NCBI GenBank assembly: GCA_905178155.1
Contig: CAJINV010000015.1
Location: 1,035,907-1,099,906 of the forward strand
Length of the DNA stretch: 64,000 bases
Source: Amoebophrya sp. A120
Taxonomy: Eukaryota; Sar; Dinophyceae; Syndiniales; Amoebophryaceae
Reading direction: 5' to 3'
In this document: positions 54,801-64,000 of the stretch, in pieces
Layout: the number at the start of each line of letters is the position of its first letter
How positions within the stretch are numbered: position 1 is the first letter of the stretch
Made by a program: the position numbers and the translations under genes
The notes under the pieces: model-generated
Seen by the model: only the letters and a program-made list of their open reading frames with translations
What the model was told of the DNA's origin: nothing
Databases searched by the model: none

Positions 54801-55054
54801 AAATGTATCGTCCTCGTAGTAATCCTAATGCTAATCCTAATCGCAGTCATGCAAAGTATACAAATCTCGTTTTCGTTCCCAAGGTATCCATTAAAGCAGC
54901 ATGGCAAATTCCATTTCTCATGCTGGGGAAATTTGCCATGCGACTTCCACTAGTACGATAACGAGACTTTTGCAATGCATACCGAGTCCGGTATGTCGAT
55001 GTCCCGCTCGGCCGCTTTTGCGCGGGTAGTGGTGGAAGCGGACGAGGACGGCAT
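51877..55054 (-). CDS. Unknown 211-residue basic protein
   Basis: Five exons (55054-54982, 54790-54600, 52671-52594, 52341-52188, 52036-51877) join to 636 nt. All four introns are introners, one of them 1.93 kb. The protein starts MPSSSASTTTRAKAAERDIDIPDS, continues with SAQQQLRQVQKQLFPAQKPIDPEF, LRARKFKNRMKDYWTNRHGQPLWDQKRGWHF, and ends KYGSVTIEIDKIEKLAMHKIDAS. It is rich in Lys, Gln and aromatic residues, without signal peptide or membrane segment. I do not recognise it. The frame closes exactly through all junctions. Confidence 0.8.
52037..52187. mobile_element. Introner, family B (TSD TTTTC)
   Basis: Termini TATGAACTGCAAAAG and CTTTTGCACAGGATA, flanked by TTTTC. Removal restores VVDPRKTLNKLNF. 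Confidence 0.9.
52342..52593. mobile_element. Introner, family A (TSD AAGGG)
   Basis: Family-A inverted repeats between TATCAAATGT and ACATTTGATA, flanked by AAGGG. Removal restores RHGQPLWDQKRGW. Confidence 0.92.
52672..54599. mobile_element. Oversized introner, family D, 1,928 bp (TSD TGGTG)
   Basis: Outer ends CATGGGATTCTCAACTGTTA and TAACGTTTGAGAACTCCATA match the 236-bp family-D element at 27809-28044, with TGGTG on both sides; removal restores IGRATTRLLRARK. Roughly 52850-54540 is extra DNA absent from the short form, GC-rich between about 53330 and 54200, and carries a spliced-leader copy near its right end. Confidence 0.9.
54395..54494 (-). ncRNA. Spliced-leader sequence; candidate SL RNA gene or SL relic
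   Basis: The 22 nt at 54494-54473 on the minus strand (TCCGTAGCC...GGCTCAAG) match the conserved dinoflagellate spliced leader at every position. In the following sequence GCTCA and ATCC can pair with GGAT and TGAGC about 35 nt on, forming a stem around the leader's 3' end, then an AATTTTT tract resembling an Sm site. Against a working SL RNA gene, the leader is followed by AT, not a GT donor. It could instead be a retroposed fragment of a trans-spliced mRNA. The 3' end given is a guess. Confidence 0.5.
54791..54981. mobile_element. Introner, family B (TSD CCGAA/CCGAG)
   Basis: Termini TATGCATTGCAAATG and CTTTTGCAATGCATA; 4 of 5 flanking bases match. Removal restores DIDIPDSVLDLTT. Confidence 0.88.
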
Positions 55055-57948
55055 TTTCTTCACGACACGGATGGAGATACTAGTGCACCAGTTGCAGATG
55101 CTGAAGTTGAACTGCGACTGCGAGTGTGATATATTATACTTATTTCCTGGACTACAACTTCTTCTCGCACAGGTGTCGTCGTGGCAAGCACTGTTAGTAC
55201 GTAGTAATGCTTGTGTCTGTCCCCAAAAGTTCTTGCTAGATCTCGTGGTTCGCAGGGGGGGGGTGTCGTCTTCGTGCTCGATGTCGATTTTTATGTGAGT
55301 CCCGTACTATTCTTTGGCTCTCCTTCAATACAACGCGCAGGCGAAGTGCTTCCAGAGTGCTGTAGTAGTCTTTGATCCTACCAGCACTGCTACTTAAGTA
55401 CGCGACGGTCGTGTTGATCAATACGCGCAGGTCGTGATCGATGATGTTTCCTTGAAGATACTAGTGCCACTGCTACTTCACGTTCAGGAAGGTTTGATGT
55501 GCTGGCCGTCCAACAAATGATCCACTTCTACTCCAGAAGATCAGGAACACGACCAGCGCCCTCGACCACGACACAAATTAATATCGGTCGTTATTCTAGT
55601 ACTCCACCGGCGGGGATGAACCAGCCGCTGCACCTACATGAACTACAGGATGAAGAGGACGATGTAAAGAAAACGCTGGCAGAGCAGCACGGGTATGCTG
55701 GTTGAAGATGCTTCGGACGAGTGGGTGTCCTTCGATGATCTCCTGCTCGTCGAGGTGCAAAACTGAGCACTAAGGCTGGAGGAAGTCTGAGCACAGAGTC
55801 TGCTCCGTCTCGCTCCGGAAAATGTATGTGTATTCGCGCGGGAGAAAATGTATGTGTATTTGAATCGGAATCCAATCTGCTTGAAGAAAAACACGACGGC
55901 CGCGGGGGCAGACTCGTTTTCGCCAAATTATTGCCCTAGACGAGACAGGTGTAGGACAAGAAGGTCGTCGTGTCGCTTGTACTTACATTGTAGAAGTTCA
56001 GGATTCCGTTCTTCCAGAATAAAATTTGCCCGACTAAGAAGTCGAGTGGGTATTCTTTTTAGTACAACTCGCGACAACTTTGGCCGCTGCGTCGTTCCGG
56101 ATCCGGTCGATGTGCTTGTTTGCGGATGAAGATATTAATTTGTTGAAGATGATTCTGGCAGCCGAGGAACCAACTACGATAATTGGTGGTCCGCCTCCTA
56201 GTCGTGGAGCTGGTTGTCCGGGCTTTCCTTACCGTTCGCGGCTAGTACAACGTCGAAACTACAAAACTGGGCTCGGCAAACTGCGTGGAAATCTTCAGAT
56301 TGCTTGGTAGTTGTACACTGTTTGGCTTGTTGCGAAGGAACTCTTCTTGGAAAATTTAGTTTTGTCGGTGTTCGAAAGTAGGTCGCATAGTACTATACTA
56401 TCTTTAACCACTAGTGTTGACAGATGGGAATGGAACAAGTACGACTGTGCTCTTAGACCACGTAGAGTCTCTCTCAGTTGTCATCTGGTTCTGGTCGGAT
56501 GTGACGCATACAAATTTTCAGAGTCTGCACTAGAGAGGGAGGAAAAATGGCTTTTCGAAATAATATGAAGTGTAAGCAAGAAGCAGTCAACATCGGTTCT
56601 GTTTTTTCCTTGATTTTTCGGCCTTTCAATTGCTTCGCGGCGGAAAGGAGCAGGCGGATAGGTGTCACACAGTTGTGGCGAAATACGACGGGAAGCTCTA
56701 CTTCTGCAGCTTTGAACCCGGTTTCATCTCTTTGCTTTGCTGTTGCAAAAAAGTAGATCCAGAAGATCATACCCTCAGATGAACATGAATCTTCAAACGT
56801 TGTAGCCAATCATATGACGCTGTGACAGTTTTGCATTCCTGTAGGAATTGTGGTGAGCCACGTACTAGGCAACATCGTATAATGTTTGCACTTTCTGTTT
56901 CATCTCTTTCATCCACTTGTACTTCTTGTTTCTGAACATGCCGCCGCGACAAGAACCGGAACACAGTACTACCACAACAAATCGACGTCCCCTGACTGCA
57001 GGTGCAGCACTACATTTTTATAGCTGCAAGAAGCAACTACACAATACTTCTAAACCGGATTTGCTTTTTCATCTCCTGAAAATACCTAGTCCTCTTGCGT
57101 AGGATTTTTCTGCGTTCGATTCTTCAAAAAATAAGTAGCATCTGTCGAGGCTCCTCGAAGAGCAGCGCCGCGCCGAGCTTGAAAAAATCCTTTGTGATAA
57201 ATTTGTCGTGTCGCTGAAAACTAGTACGCACTTACACCGCTACGCGGACCACTGCGACTCGCTGCTATCAAAAGATACAGATGCAGCTGTCTATAGAGCA
57301 AAACTTTCGTACTCATCACAACTGGAACTTTTCATATCACGCCTGGATTCTTCGTCCAGCATATCATGGTCGAGCAAAATTTTTCTACTGCTCTCTATTC
57401 ACACGCCTCGTCGCTTTTCAAAGTAGTAGCTGTCGTTGTCAGAAGTGGTCGTGTAAATCGAGCGTAATTATGGGCGGAAAATGTGACTACAATGACTCAT
57501 AGTAGCCAGGAGGGGACGACCTCTCCACGGATTCAACATCCTCCGTTGGTCGTACAGAAAAGGGTGATACGTAAAAATGAAGAGTCGTCCAGAGATGACA
57601 GGTCGGGGAGGAAAGTAGAGTAGTAGACCTCCGCATTAAAGGAGGTCCTTCGAAAAGTAAATAAAAGTAGCTTATATAAAAGTGTGTGCCAACAATACAG
57701 ACAAGACAGCTACACACCAAATAATCCTTCGAGTGCGCCGTACCAATCAAGACTTGGCCTACACTTCTGAAAGAAAAGGTTTGTGGTGATGTTTGCAAGT
57801 CAAGCCCGCTCCTGCTCCCGTTGGAAAAGTTGAACTCGTATAAAAATTTGCGGTCGCCGAAATTTTTACTCAGCCCGAGAATATGTTGTCAAATTTTAGA
57901 CGTTGGTATTGGTTTTTGTTGGATGCGTCCCTCAGAGTAGTACAAATA
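55055..57948. other. Intergenic stretch, nothing recognised
   Basis: About 2.9 kb with only short open frames on both strands, none with a domain or supported by splice or introner junctions. Confidence 0.45.
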
Positions 57949-58012
57949 CTACTGACATCCATAACTCAAAAGTAGAAGTGAAAGTGAGGAAACTGAAGCA
58001 GCAGAGTTCTTG

Positions 58013-58224
58013 TATCCAAGAAAAAAACACCATCACAATCACACTTAGGAGGTTTTGCATCAGAAATTTCTCTCGCATGACAAATTTTTCTTGTAATGCA
58101 AAAACCCAAAGGGAAATCACCAATAACTCTTTACTGTGATGCATTTTTGCGCATGACAAAAATTTTAATTTTTGTATTGCAAAAATGCGCATAAGTGATT
58201 GTGATGGTGTTTTTTTCTTGAATA
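58013..58224. mobile_element. Introner, family G, in the 3' UTR (TSD TCTTG)
   Basis: Ends TATCCAAGAAAAAAACACC and GGTGTTTTTTTCTTGAATA are part of inverted repeats about 30 bp long (continuing into ATCACAATCAC / GTGATTGTGAT). TCTTG on both sides. It begins 15 bp past the aminotransferase stop codon, so it lies in the 3' UTR. Confidence 0.88.
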
Positions 58225-58239
58225 TCTTGTTTTCTTCCT

Positions 58240-61200
58240 TTACAAACTCGAGCTGGGGTTTTTCACCGCTTCAATGCACTCCGCCAACGCGGCGGTCACC
58301 GTTTTCACGTTCATTTTGTTAGAGTTGTACCCCATGAGCCCGATCCGCCTATCAAAAGGAAAAATCCCCCCCCCCATATCGTAATGGAAATCTGTGATGC
58401 AGGATTTGTGTACACAAATCGGATTTGTCTTGCGGTAGAGGGCTGCAGACAGATACAAAGCCCGGAAAGGGGTGGCTTGGGGTAGGCACTTAGCATGGCA
58501 GACGTCTGCCCTAGTAGCGTAGCAGCATTACAAATCGCCTGCGAAATGCACCGGAGGCCCTGGCTTTGCTCTCTTGCAAGACAGACTGGTTGAGCTGGGC
58601 GACCTCAGATGGCACCCCCGTCCCGAATTTCTCTTGATTTTTTAAGATTTTTTTTTCAAAAAAAAAATTTGGCAGGCCACTCGTCGTCGGGTGCCAACGT
58701 TCGATGGCCAGCCGCGAAGCTAAGCTGCGCTATTCTACTAGACCTCTCTGGTTCTAGTGCTGCTTTTATTTGCAGCTTCTCCGCATTACAAATTGCTGCT
58801 TTCTTGTCTACTTCCAACGATCTTTTTCGGTATCCCTTAGAAGTGGCGACGTATCCTCACAAAAAGTGCTCACTTTTGATGGCCAAAAGTGAACTCCAAA
58901 AAAGTCATCTTTTCCCATTTTTACCTCAAAAAAGTCTCTCGATTTTCTAGAAGGTGAAACCGAAAAAGACCTGCAATAATTGAGAATATAAGTGGGAGAG
59001 GAGACTTTTTTCTAGACTTTTTTTTTGGGTATGCAAGGTCGGAAGACGAAACCGAGGAGGAAAAACAGGAGACTTTTTTGGGAGCTCAAAAGTGATCATT
59101 TTTGGCTTCCAAAAATGTGCACTTGTTGTGGGGAAAAGCTGATGCTTGCTTTGGTGAGTGTTTGATGAGTCCACCACACCAACTGGAATAGCATCGACGC
59201 AGCATGCCGTGCAGTTTCGACTCAGCAAACGAGTTAGGAATGCGTAGCCACCTTAGAAATTCACCTGACGACGTGAGTCGCAACCTTTTTCCCAGTGCAA
59301 AGTAGGACGAAAAATCCCAAAATTTTTTTTGAAATGATGATATTGGCAGTGTGCCCTTTAGCGGACTGCTGCGTGCTACTCCCTCCTCCAGCCCGAGAGC
59401 AGCTGAACGCCGATCTTCTATGACGAACAGTTTTTTTGAAAAAAAAATCTTAAAAAATTGGAAGAAATTTGGAAGACTTTTTTCATCTGAGCCGCCCAGC
59501 TCAAGACTGGATGTGTGACCACAAATTAGCATCACAAATTTCGAAAAGCGCGCCTTTTCGATATGGGGAGGGGGGATTTTTCCTCACAATACCGCCAGCA
59601 CTTTCCCTTCAAGCTCCCGAGCGCCGCCCCGATCTCGATGTCAAAGCGGTCCCGCATCAGCGCGATCACCTTCATGCCGTCGCCGCACCCGTCCGGGATT
59701 TTGATGGTTGTCAAAGACGGTAACCGGATCTTTTCATCCACGTACGGCTCGCACCCGATCTTTTTCAACTCCGCCCAAAAGTACTGCGCGTTGGCCAAAT
59801 GGCGCGCGTGGGAATTCTCGAGACCCTCCTCCGCGACCAGCGTAAGGGCTTCCCGCATCGCGTAGGCCATGGTGATCGGGGCCGTGTGGTGGTAGACGCG
59901 CGGGGCGTTACCCTCCACAACCATATACTTTTTTATCATGCTCATGTCCAGGTACCAATTTTTCACCTTGTCTTTCCGACTGTCCAGCTTTTTGAGCGCG
60001 CGCTCGCCGAGCGTGAGTGGGGCGATACCCGGGGGACAACCCATACCTGTTGTAGGTAGAAGTTTTTTTTTCACACACTGTAAGTACTAAATCACTGACT
60101 TGGTTGATGTGTCGTATTTCATCTGCATAGAAAGAACGAGCACCTACTCGTTCACGTGAGGAATCTGAATCTGAGGCGTGATCCACCGGTACCATATGAA
60201 TTTCAACTTGAATTTTTGGAACGAGTGATTAATTATGATATGATAAAGTAGAAATACATTTCTGCCCGCCCGCGTAGCAAATGTCGACCTTCCAATCGTC
60301 CAGGTGGATCGGCACCCCGCAGATACTTGTTACCGTATCCAGCATGAGGAGGCAGTCGTGTTTTCGGCACAGTTCGCCGATCTCGCCCACGTTAGGTTGC
60401 AGTGTACCTGTATTTATTCATTAAGGAAATTTGTATTGCGTCATTTCAACATGATCCATGTCTATATATGGGGTTGCGTTCACAATCACATGCGACCTCC
60501 CATGCATGGCAGAAAACGATATTACCTGTGCTGGTTTCGGCATGGCAGATCCAGAGCAGCTGTGGTTTGTATTTTTCCAGCCCGGCCGCTACTTCTTCCA
60601 CGGTAAAAACCTCGCCGTAGGGCTTGTCAATGCGCTCGATTTTGTCCGTATACCGTCCGTGCATGTCCACCGCCCGCTCGCCGAAATAACCGTTCACACA
60701 GATTAAGTGCGTGTCCCCAAACTCGGTGCAGTTTGCCACGCCGGCCTCCCACGCGGCGCACCCAGTCCCAGAGACCGGAACAGTAAACAGGTTTTGCGTT
60801 TGCCACATATACCTTTCATTATATTTCAATCTTTTAATTTGAGGCATCCATGGCGTTTATTTGCATGACTGACAGAGAACTCGATACGTCTAGTACCTTC
60901 TTCATCAGCACCACAAATTCATAATATTTTTCGATTGCCCAATAAATTTGTTCCATGCATGTTGCTATTTTCTTCACGTTGTACCTGAGCATGTGCTTGA
61001 TGTCTTCCACGATGCGCATAAAATCGGCGTCCAAGTGCCCCACCTGCTGCAGCGCCATGGCGGCGTGCACGCGTGGGTGCGCATTCTGCGGCCCCGGTCC
61101 GAGTAGCAGGCGTTTCACGGGAGCCAGCTGCGGCTTCACCAATTTGGTGTCCAGAAGCGGGTTTTTCACAAAAAGGCCCATGGTTTGTTTTGCAAGGAGA

Positions 61201-61397
61201 ATCTCACGGTTCTTTTTGTTCTTATGATTTTGTTGATCGGTGGTTTTAATATTGGTGTTCTTAGTCACATCAATTATCGGATTTTTGTAGGAGACGGACA
61301 CATGAGCCGACGTAGCGCTAGCAGCCTGCCGCGTTTGGTATTGCGGAGGGACCTCAGTGGTCGGGGGTGCTTGCTTATTTTCGCTATCTGACTTCAT
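58240..61397 (-). CDS. AGXT: Alanine-glyoxylate / serine-pyruvate aminotransferase
   Basis: PLP-dependent class V aminotransferase that converts glyoxylate plus alanine (or serine plus pyruvate). Five exons (61397-60985, 60812-60526, 60407-60258, 60046-59592, 58349-58240) join to 1,410 nt, 469 residues. Conserved stretches: LLLGPGPQNAHPRVHAAM, WQTQNLFTVPVSGTGCAAWEA, SICGVPIHLDDWKVDICYAGGQKC with the PLP lysine, PPGIAPLTLGERALKKL, WYLDMSMIKKYMVVEG, YHHTAPITMAYAMREAL, and WRIGLMGYNSNK. Counting from Met73 (61181) gives 397 residues with Lys211, close to human AGT (392 residues, Lys209), so Met73 may be the true start and the first 72 residues a targeting extension or 5' leader. The C-terminus is SSL, a possible variant peroxisomal signal. 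Three introns are GT-AG, one an oversized introner. Confidence 0.93.
58350..59591. mobile_element. Oversized introner, family F, 1,242 bp (TSD CCGCC)
   Basis: Outer ends TATCAAAAGGAAAAATCCCC and GGGGATTTTTCCTCACAATA with CCGCC on both sides; removal restores GKCWRIGLMGYNS, a conserved aminotransferase stretch. A second inverted-repeat element is nested inside. Confidence 0.92.
58590..59504. mobile_element. Inverted-repeat element nested in the family-F introner
   Basis: Ends TTGAGCTGGGCG...CTCAGATG and its complement at 59479-59504, continuing imperfectly for about 80 bp through a TTTTTTAAGATTTTTTTTTC tract. Flanked by GACTGG at 58584-58589 and 59505-59510. About 915 bp; further inner inverted pieces (AAAAGTGA, CCAAAAAT). 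No transposase frame seen. Confidence 0.8.
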
Positions 61398-63514
61398 GAT
61401 TTATTTTGGACAGAAGTAAATGGAATGCAGTACTTATCAAGCACGACGAAAGAGAAAAGCAAGATGTGACAAAATCAAGATGTTCATGTTGCCATCAACA
61501 CGAGGAGAAAAATCCTCACTATTAGGTGCTTGTTGTTTTCATGTGCCGTTTCAAGATGTTCAGATCGTGGCGTAGAAAAGGAAGGCGCAACTAGTAAGAA
61601 AGACCTGATAGATATGATTCGACACGGCTCGTGCTCGGTTGATGCTAATTTCGAGATCCTGATGTAGGAGCCGGCAAGGAAGTTCTTTCTGCGCGTGTTC
61701 CTGCTGGCACTGCCGTCTTGTTGCTTTTCGCAAAAAAGAAAAATCCCAACACTATACGCGCTGAACTCAGCGGCAGGTTGAGGCTCATGAATACACGTTA
61801 AAGTTTATGTTTACACAAGTAACTACTAACTTAATGTGCGCCACAAGGTTAAAGACTGTTCCTTCTAGAGCTGCCGGCGTGCAAGCTCAACTTTTGCGCG
61901 ATCTTAGTAGAGGTTGTAAATGGTGGGAGGTCCTGTGATTTGATTGATACGACAACGACGGATCAAATACAATACAATTTGCTTGATACGACGGACCACA
62001 AAGTAGTAAAAGTGTGTCAATCGACGCAAGCACGAATGTTGAGATGAATCTGAGTAAAACAAGTTCTTTCGAGACAGTGAAGGTACAGAATTCATCTGCT
62101 GTCCGATGCAGTTCGTTGCACGAAAATGACGTACAACTGCAGGCTAGCATATTAGTATTACTTGAACGTAGTTTTTTATCTTGTGTGTACGTCTGGTGCT
62201 CTCAGAGTCGCGCGCCCGAGATGAACGAAGCTGCGTCATCTGTTTTTTTCGAATAAAAAACCATACCGACCTGACCTCCTCATAACGGTTACGACGCAAC
62301 TGACTGCCCTTTCACTACAGGCACAGAATGAGTTGAGGGATAATTCCCTGCAAGAATCGGACGTTTTTGGTATAGGTACCACCCGATATGACGACCCACG
62401 CGGAACAGAAGATGAAGATCTTCATGGCAACGAGAAAAATAAAAGAAAGAGCAGTCAGTCAGTCGCTCTAGTACAGTGCGCTTCTCGCCTTCCTCGTGTA
62501 ATCTAGTGCGCGGTCAGCCCATCGCTCGTATCTAGGGCGCGACGCGAGCAGGTTCTTCCGCGCCTCTGTCCACAGCGTTTTCCTTGTCAAGTCTTGTCAG
62601 AAGAGGGGGGCGCTTCAACCTCTAAAAGAAATCTGCAAGACAAAATATCGGGGTAAAAAGAAAGAAAAGGAAAATGACTACGCTATCTAATGGTGGTCAG
62701 CTTAATGCGACAAAAAAGGTTTTTTTGTTATAGCATTAACTGTACAGATGAAAAGAACCTTCCCGAGTCTTTTTTTAAACAAGCACGACGGACTGGAGGG
62801 GGGGCCTCAGGTTTTGTAGTCCAAAGACAAGATGGAAGTAGACCGACGACGACGATAGTGTGTGAATAAAAACCTGCGACGAAATACTGGATGGAAAACG
62901 TGAAAGTTCGAAGTTGTGACGAAAATCAATTGTGTGCTCGCTTCTTTAGGCGAGCGAGTGACTGTTGTACGTGCTAATTGAGTTCCTGAGAGTAAGTGGC
63001 TAGCACACTGTGTCTCAACAATGTGCTACCAGTACTTGACCATTGTGACGAAAATCAAAATGAGTGCAAAAAAAGCAAGTGCTTAAAAATGATGGACTGG
63101 CATCGTCGGTGCCGCAGTTCCATGAAAAAATGAAGAGAAACGTAGAAAGTACAGGTGAAACAAAAAAAGGAAATTGCAAACAAATCGGAATGAAGAAACC
63201 GACCCACTACATCTGAAGCGCTTACTTTCACCCTACCCGCGGCGGCAGTGTAGGATCAGGTTGAGGACAAGGTAGGGCGACGGAACAAGGGAATAAAGAA
63301 CGACAAAGAGGAAGGGCCCATACAAAGAAATAAAAGTTTCATTTTCAATAAAATTAAAAACAAGGACAACGACAAGCGCCTCGGTGTTATAGTATCTTCT
63401 TGTTAGCCGTACTATACCATTTTTCGGGATGATGAAAAAGCCAGTTGTACTTCCCACTACATCGACCCGGTTGTAGCGTCGCAGCACGAGTTGATGTACT
63501 ATAGTAGTACTCCT
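61398..63514. other. Intergenic stretch, nothing recognised
   Basis: About 2.1 kb upstream of the aminotransferase. No supported exon, RNA gene or introner. Confidence 0.45.
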
Positions 63515-63783
63515 TCACGACTGCGACGACGTGCTCTCTTCACACTTCGCGGTCTCGCCCTCCGCCTCCGGCTTCCATTCGCACGATTGGGTCCCCGGGG
63601 TAGCAGCGCCTTCGCAGTCTTCCTGCGAAAGAAGTTTGTCGCAGGGAATCTTGCCATCGGGGAGGGTCACCCCTCCGCCCACATCGCCGCTGCATTTCGC
63701 AAGACCGGACCCAGCGTCCATGGGAATCGGTCCAGCGTCGCAACCGTAGTACTCGCACTCGACCGCGTCGCCCCACAGTGTGT
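63515..63783 (-). CDS. 3' exon of a cysteine-containing gene (partial)
   Basis: The frame reads TLWGDAVECEYYGCDAGPIPMDAGSGLAKCSGDVGGGVTLPDGKIPCDKLLSQEDCEGAATPGTQSCEWKPEAEGETAKCEESTSSQS and stops at 63517-63515. Seven cysteines in about 85 residues suggest an extracellular disulphide-rich domain. It has no close resemblance to the tandem cysteine-rich pair. The upstream part lies beyond an introner that runs to or past the window edge. Family unknown. Confidence 0.65.
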
Positions 63784-64000
63784 TATGCGAGTTTCAACGG
63801 TTACAGCTGCAGCTGTTGTGATGCCAGAATAGTAAAAGTGCAAGGGGGGCGCTCCTTGCACTTGCGCTTCTCGCATTACCAATACCGTTGCCCGGTGGAT
63901 CATCTCCATGCTATTTGACCCTTCGAAGATTTGTCATGCGAAGTGGCTTATTCATCATGTCAATGCAAATGCCGATGGTCATTTTGCATGCCAAACGATA
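63784..64000. mobile_element. Introner, family D-like, right end beyond window
   Basis: Starts TATGCGAGTTTCAACGGTTA, similar to family-D left ends, then TTGTGATGCCAGAATAGTAAAAG as in the two other family-D elements (TTTGTGATGCAAGAAT..). The matching right end is not seen before 64000. Confidence 0.65.

Noticed and set aside
1-64000. tRNA, rRNA or U-snRNA genes
   Set aside because: I scanned by eye for T-loop (GGTTCGAATC-like) motifs and conserved 5S/U2/U6 blocks and found none outside coding sequence; a covariance-model search would be decisive.

Overview
The window looks like nuclear DNA of a parasitic dinoflagellate of the Amoebophrya (Syndiniales) type. Two things point there: coding sequence is broken by dozens of transposon-like introns ('introners') whose ends are not GT-AG, as published for Amoebophrya, and an exact 22-nt copy of the dinoflagellate spliced leader is present. 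The species is an inference. Every gene I could model (11 models plus one weak exon) lies on the minus strand; I found no convincing plus-strand gene.

Layout, left to right: the 5' tip of a minus-strand gene (1-65); two tandem paralogous cysteine-rich genes (2116-3902 and 6148-7915); a long two-exon gene with an N-terminal glycosyltransferase domain and a huge unknown C-terminal part (8722-14356); a GC-rich island (about 15.1-16.95 kb); the chaperonin subunit CCT1/TCP-1 alpha (17683-20939); a 2,293-residue P5-type ATPase (22521-32086); a 1,426-residue cyclic-nucleotide-binding-domain protein with a long low-complexity tail (33349-43295); a small unknown gene (44274-45235); two unknown genes (48441-51216 and 51877-55054); an alanine-glyoxylate/serine-pyruvate aminotransferase (58240-61397); and the 3' exon of a cysteine-containing gene at the right edge (63515-63783).

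I located 48 introners. Each starts TAT and ends ATA (or nearly so), most carry terminal inverted repeats, and nearly all are flanked by a 5-bp direct repeat that is identical or differs at one position. Removing the element plus one copy of the repeat restores the reading frame. Applied together with ordinary GT-AG introns, this rule gives totals divisible by three and continuous proteins for CCT1 (1,635 nt), both cysteine-rich genes (528 and 624 nt), the P5 ATPase (6,882 nt), the cNBD gene (4,281 nt), the two unknown genes (618 and 636 nt) and the aminotransferase (1,410 nt). Families are named here by their termini: A (GTCTGGGTCTGG), B (AGTATCG...CTCGTA), C (CACAACTCCCCCTCCCC), D (TTCTCAA..GTTACA), E (GCCCCCACCCC), F (AAATCCCC..TCCCCATAT), G (CCAAGAAAAA). 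Four elements are oversized (0.9-2.1 kb) and carry inserted DNA; one of these carries the spliced-leader copy.

The genes are unrelated in function (protein folding, membrane transport, glyoxylate/serine metabolism, signalling) and do not form a pathway. What unites the window is one-directional gene order and the introner load.
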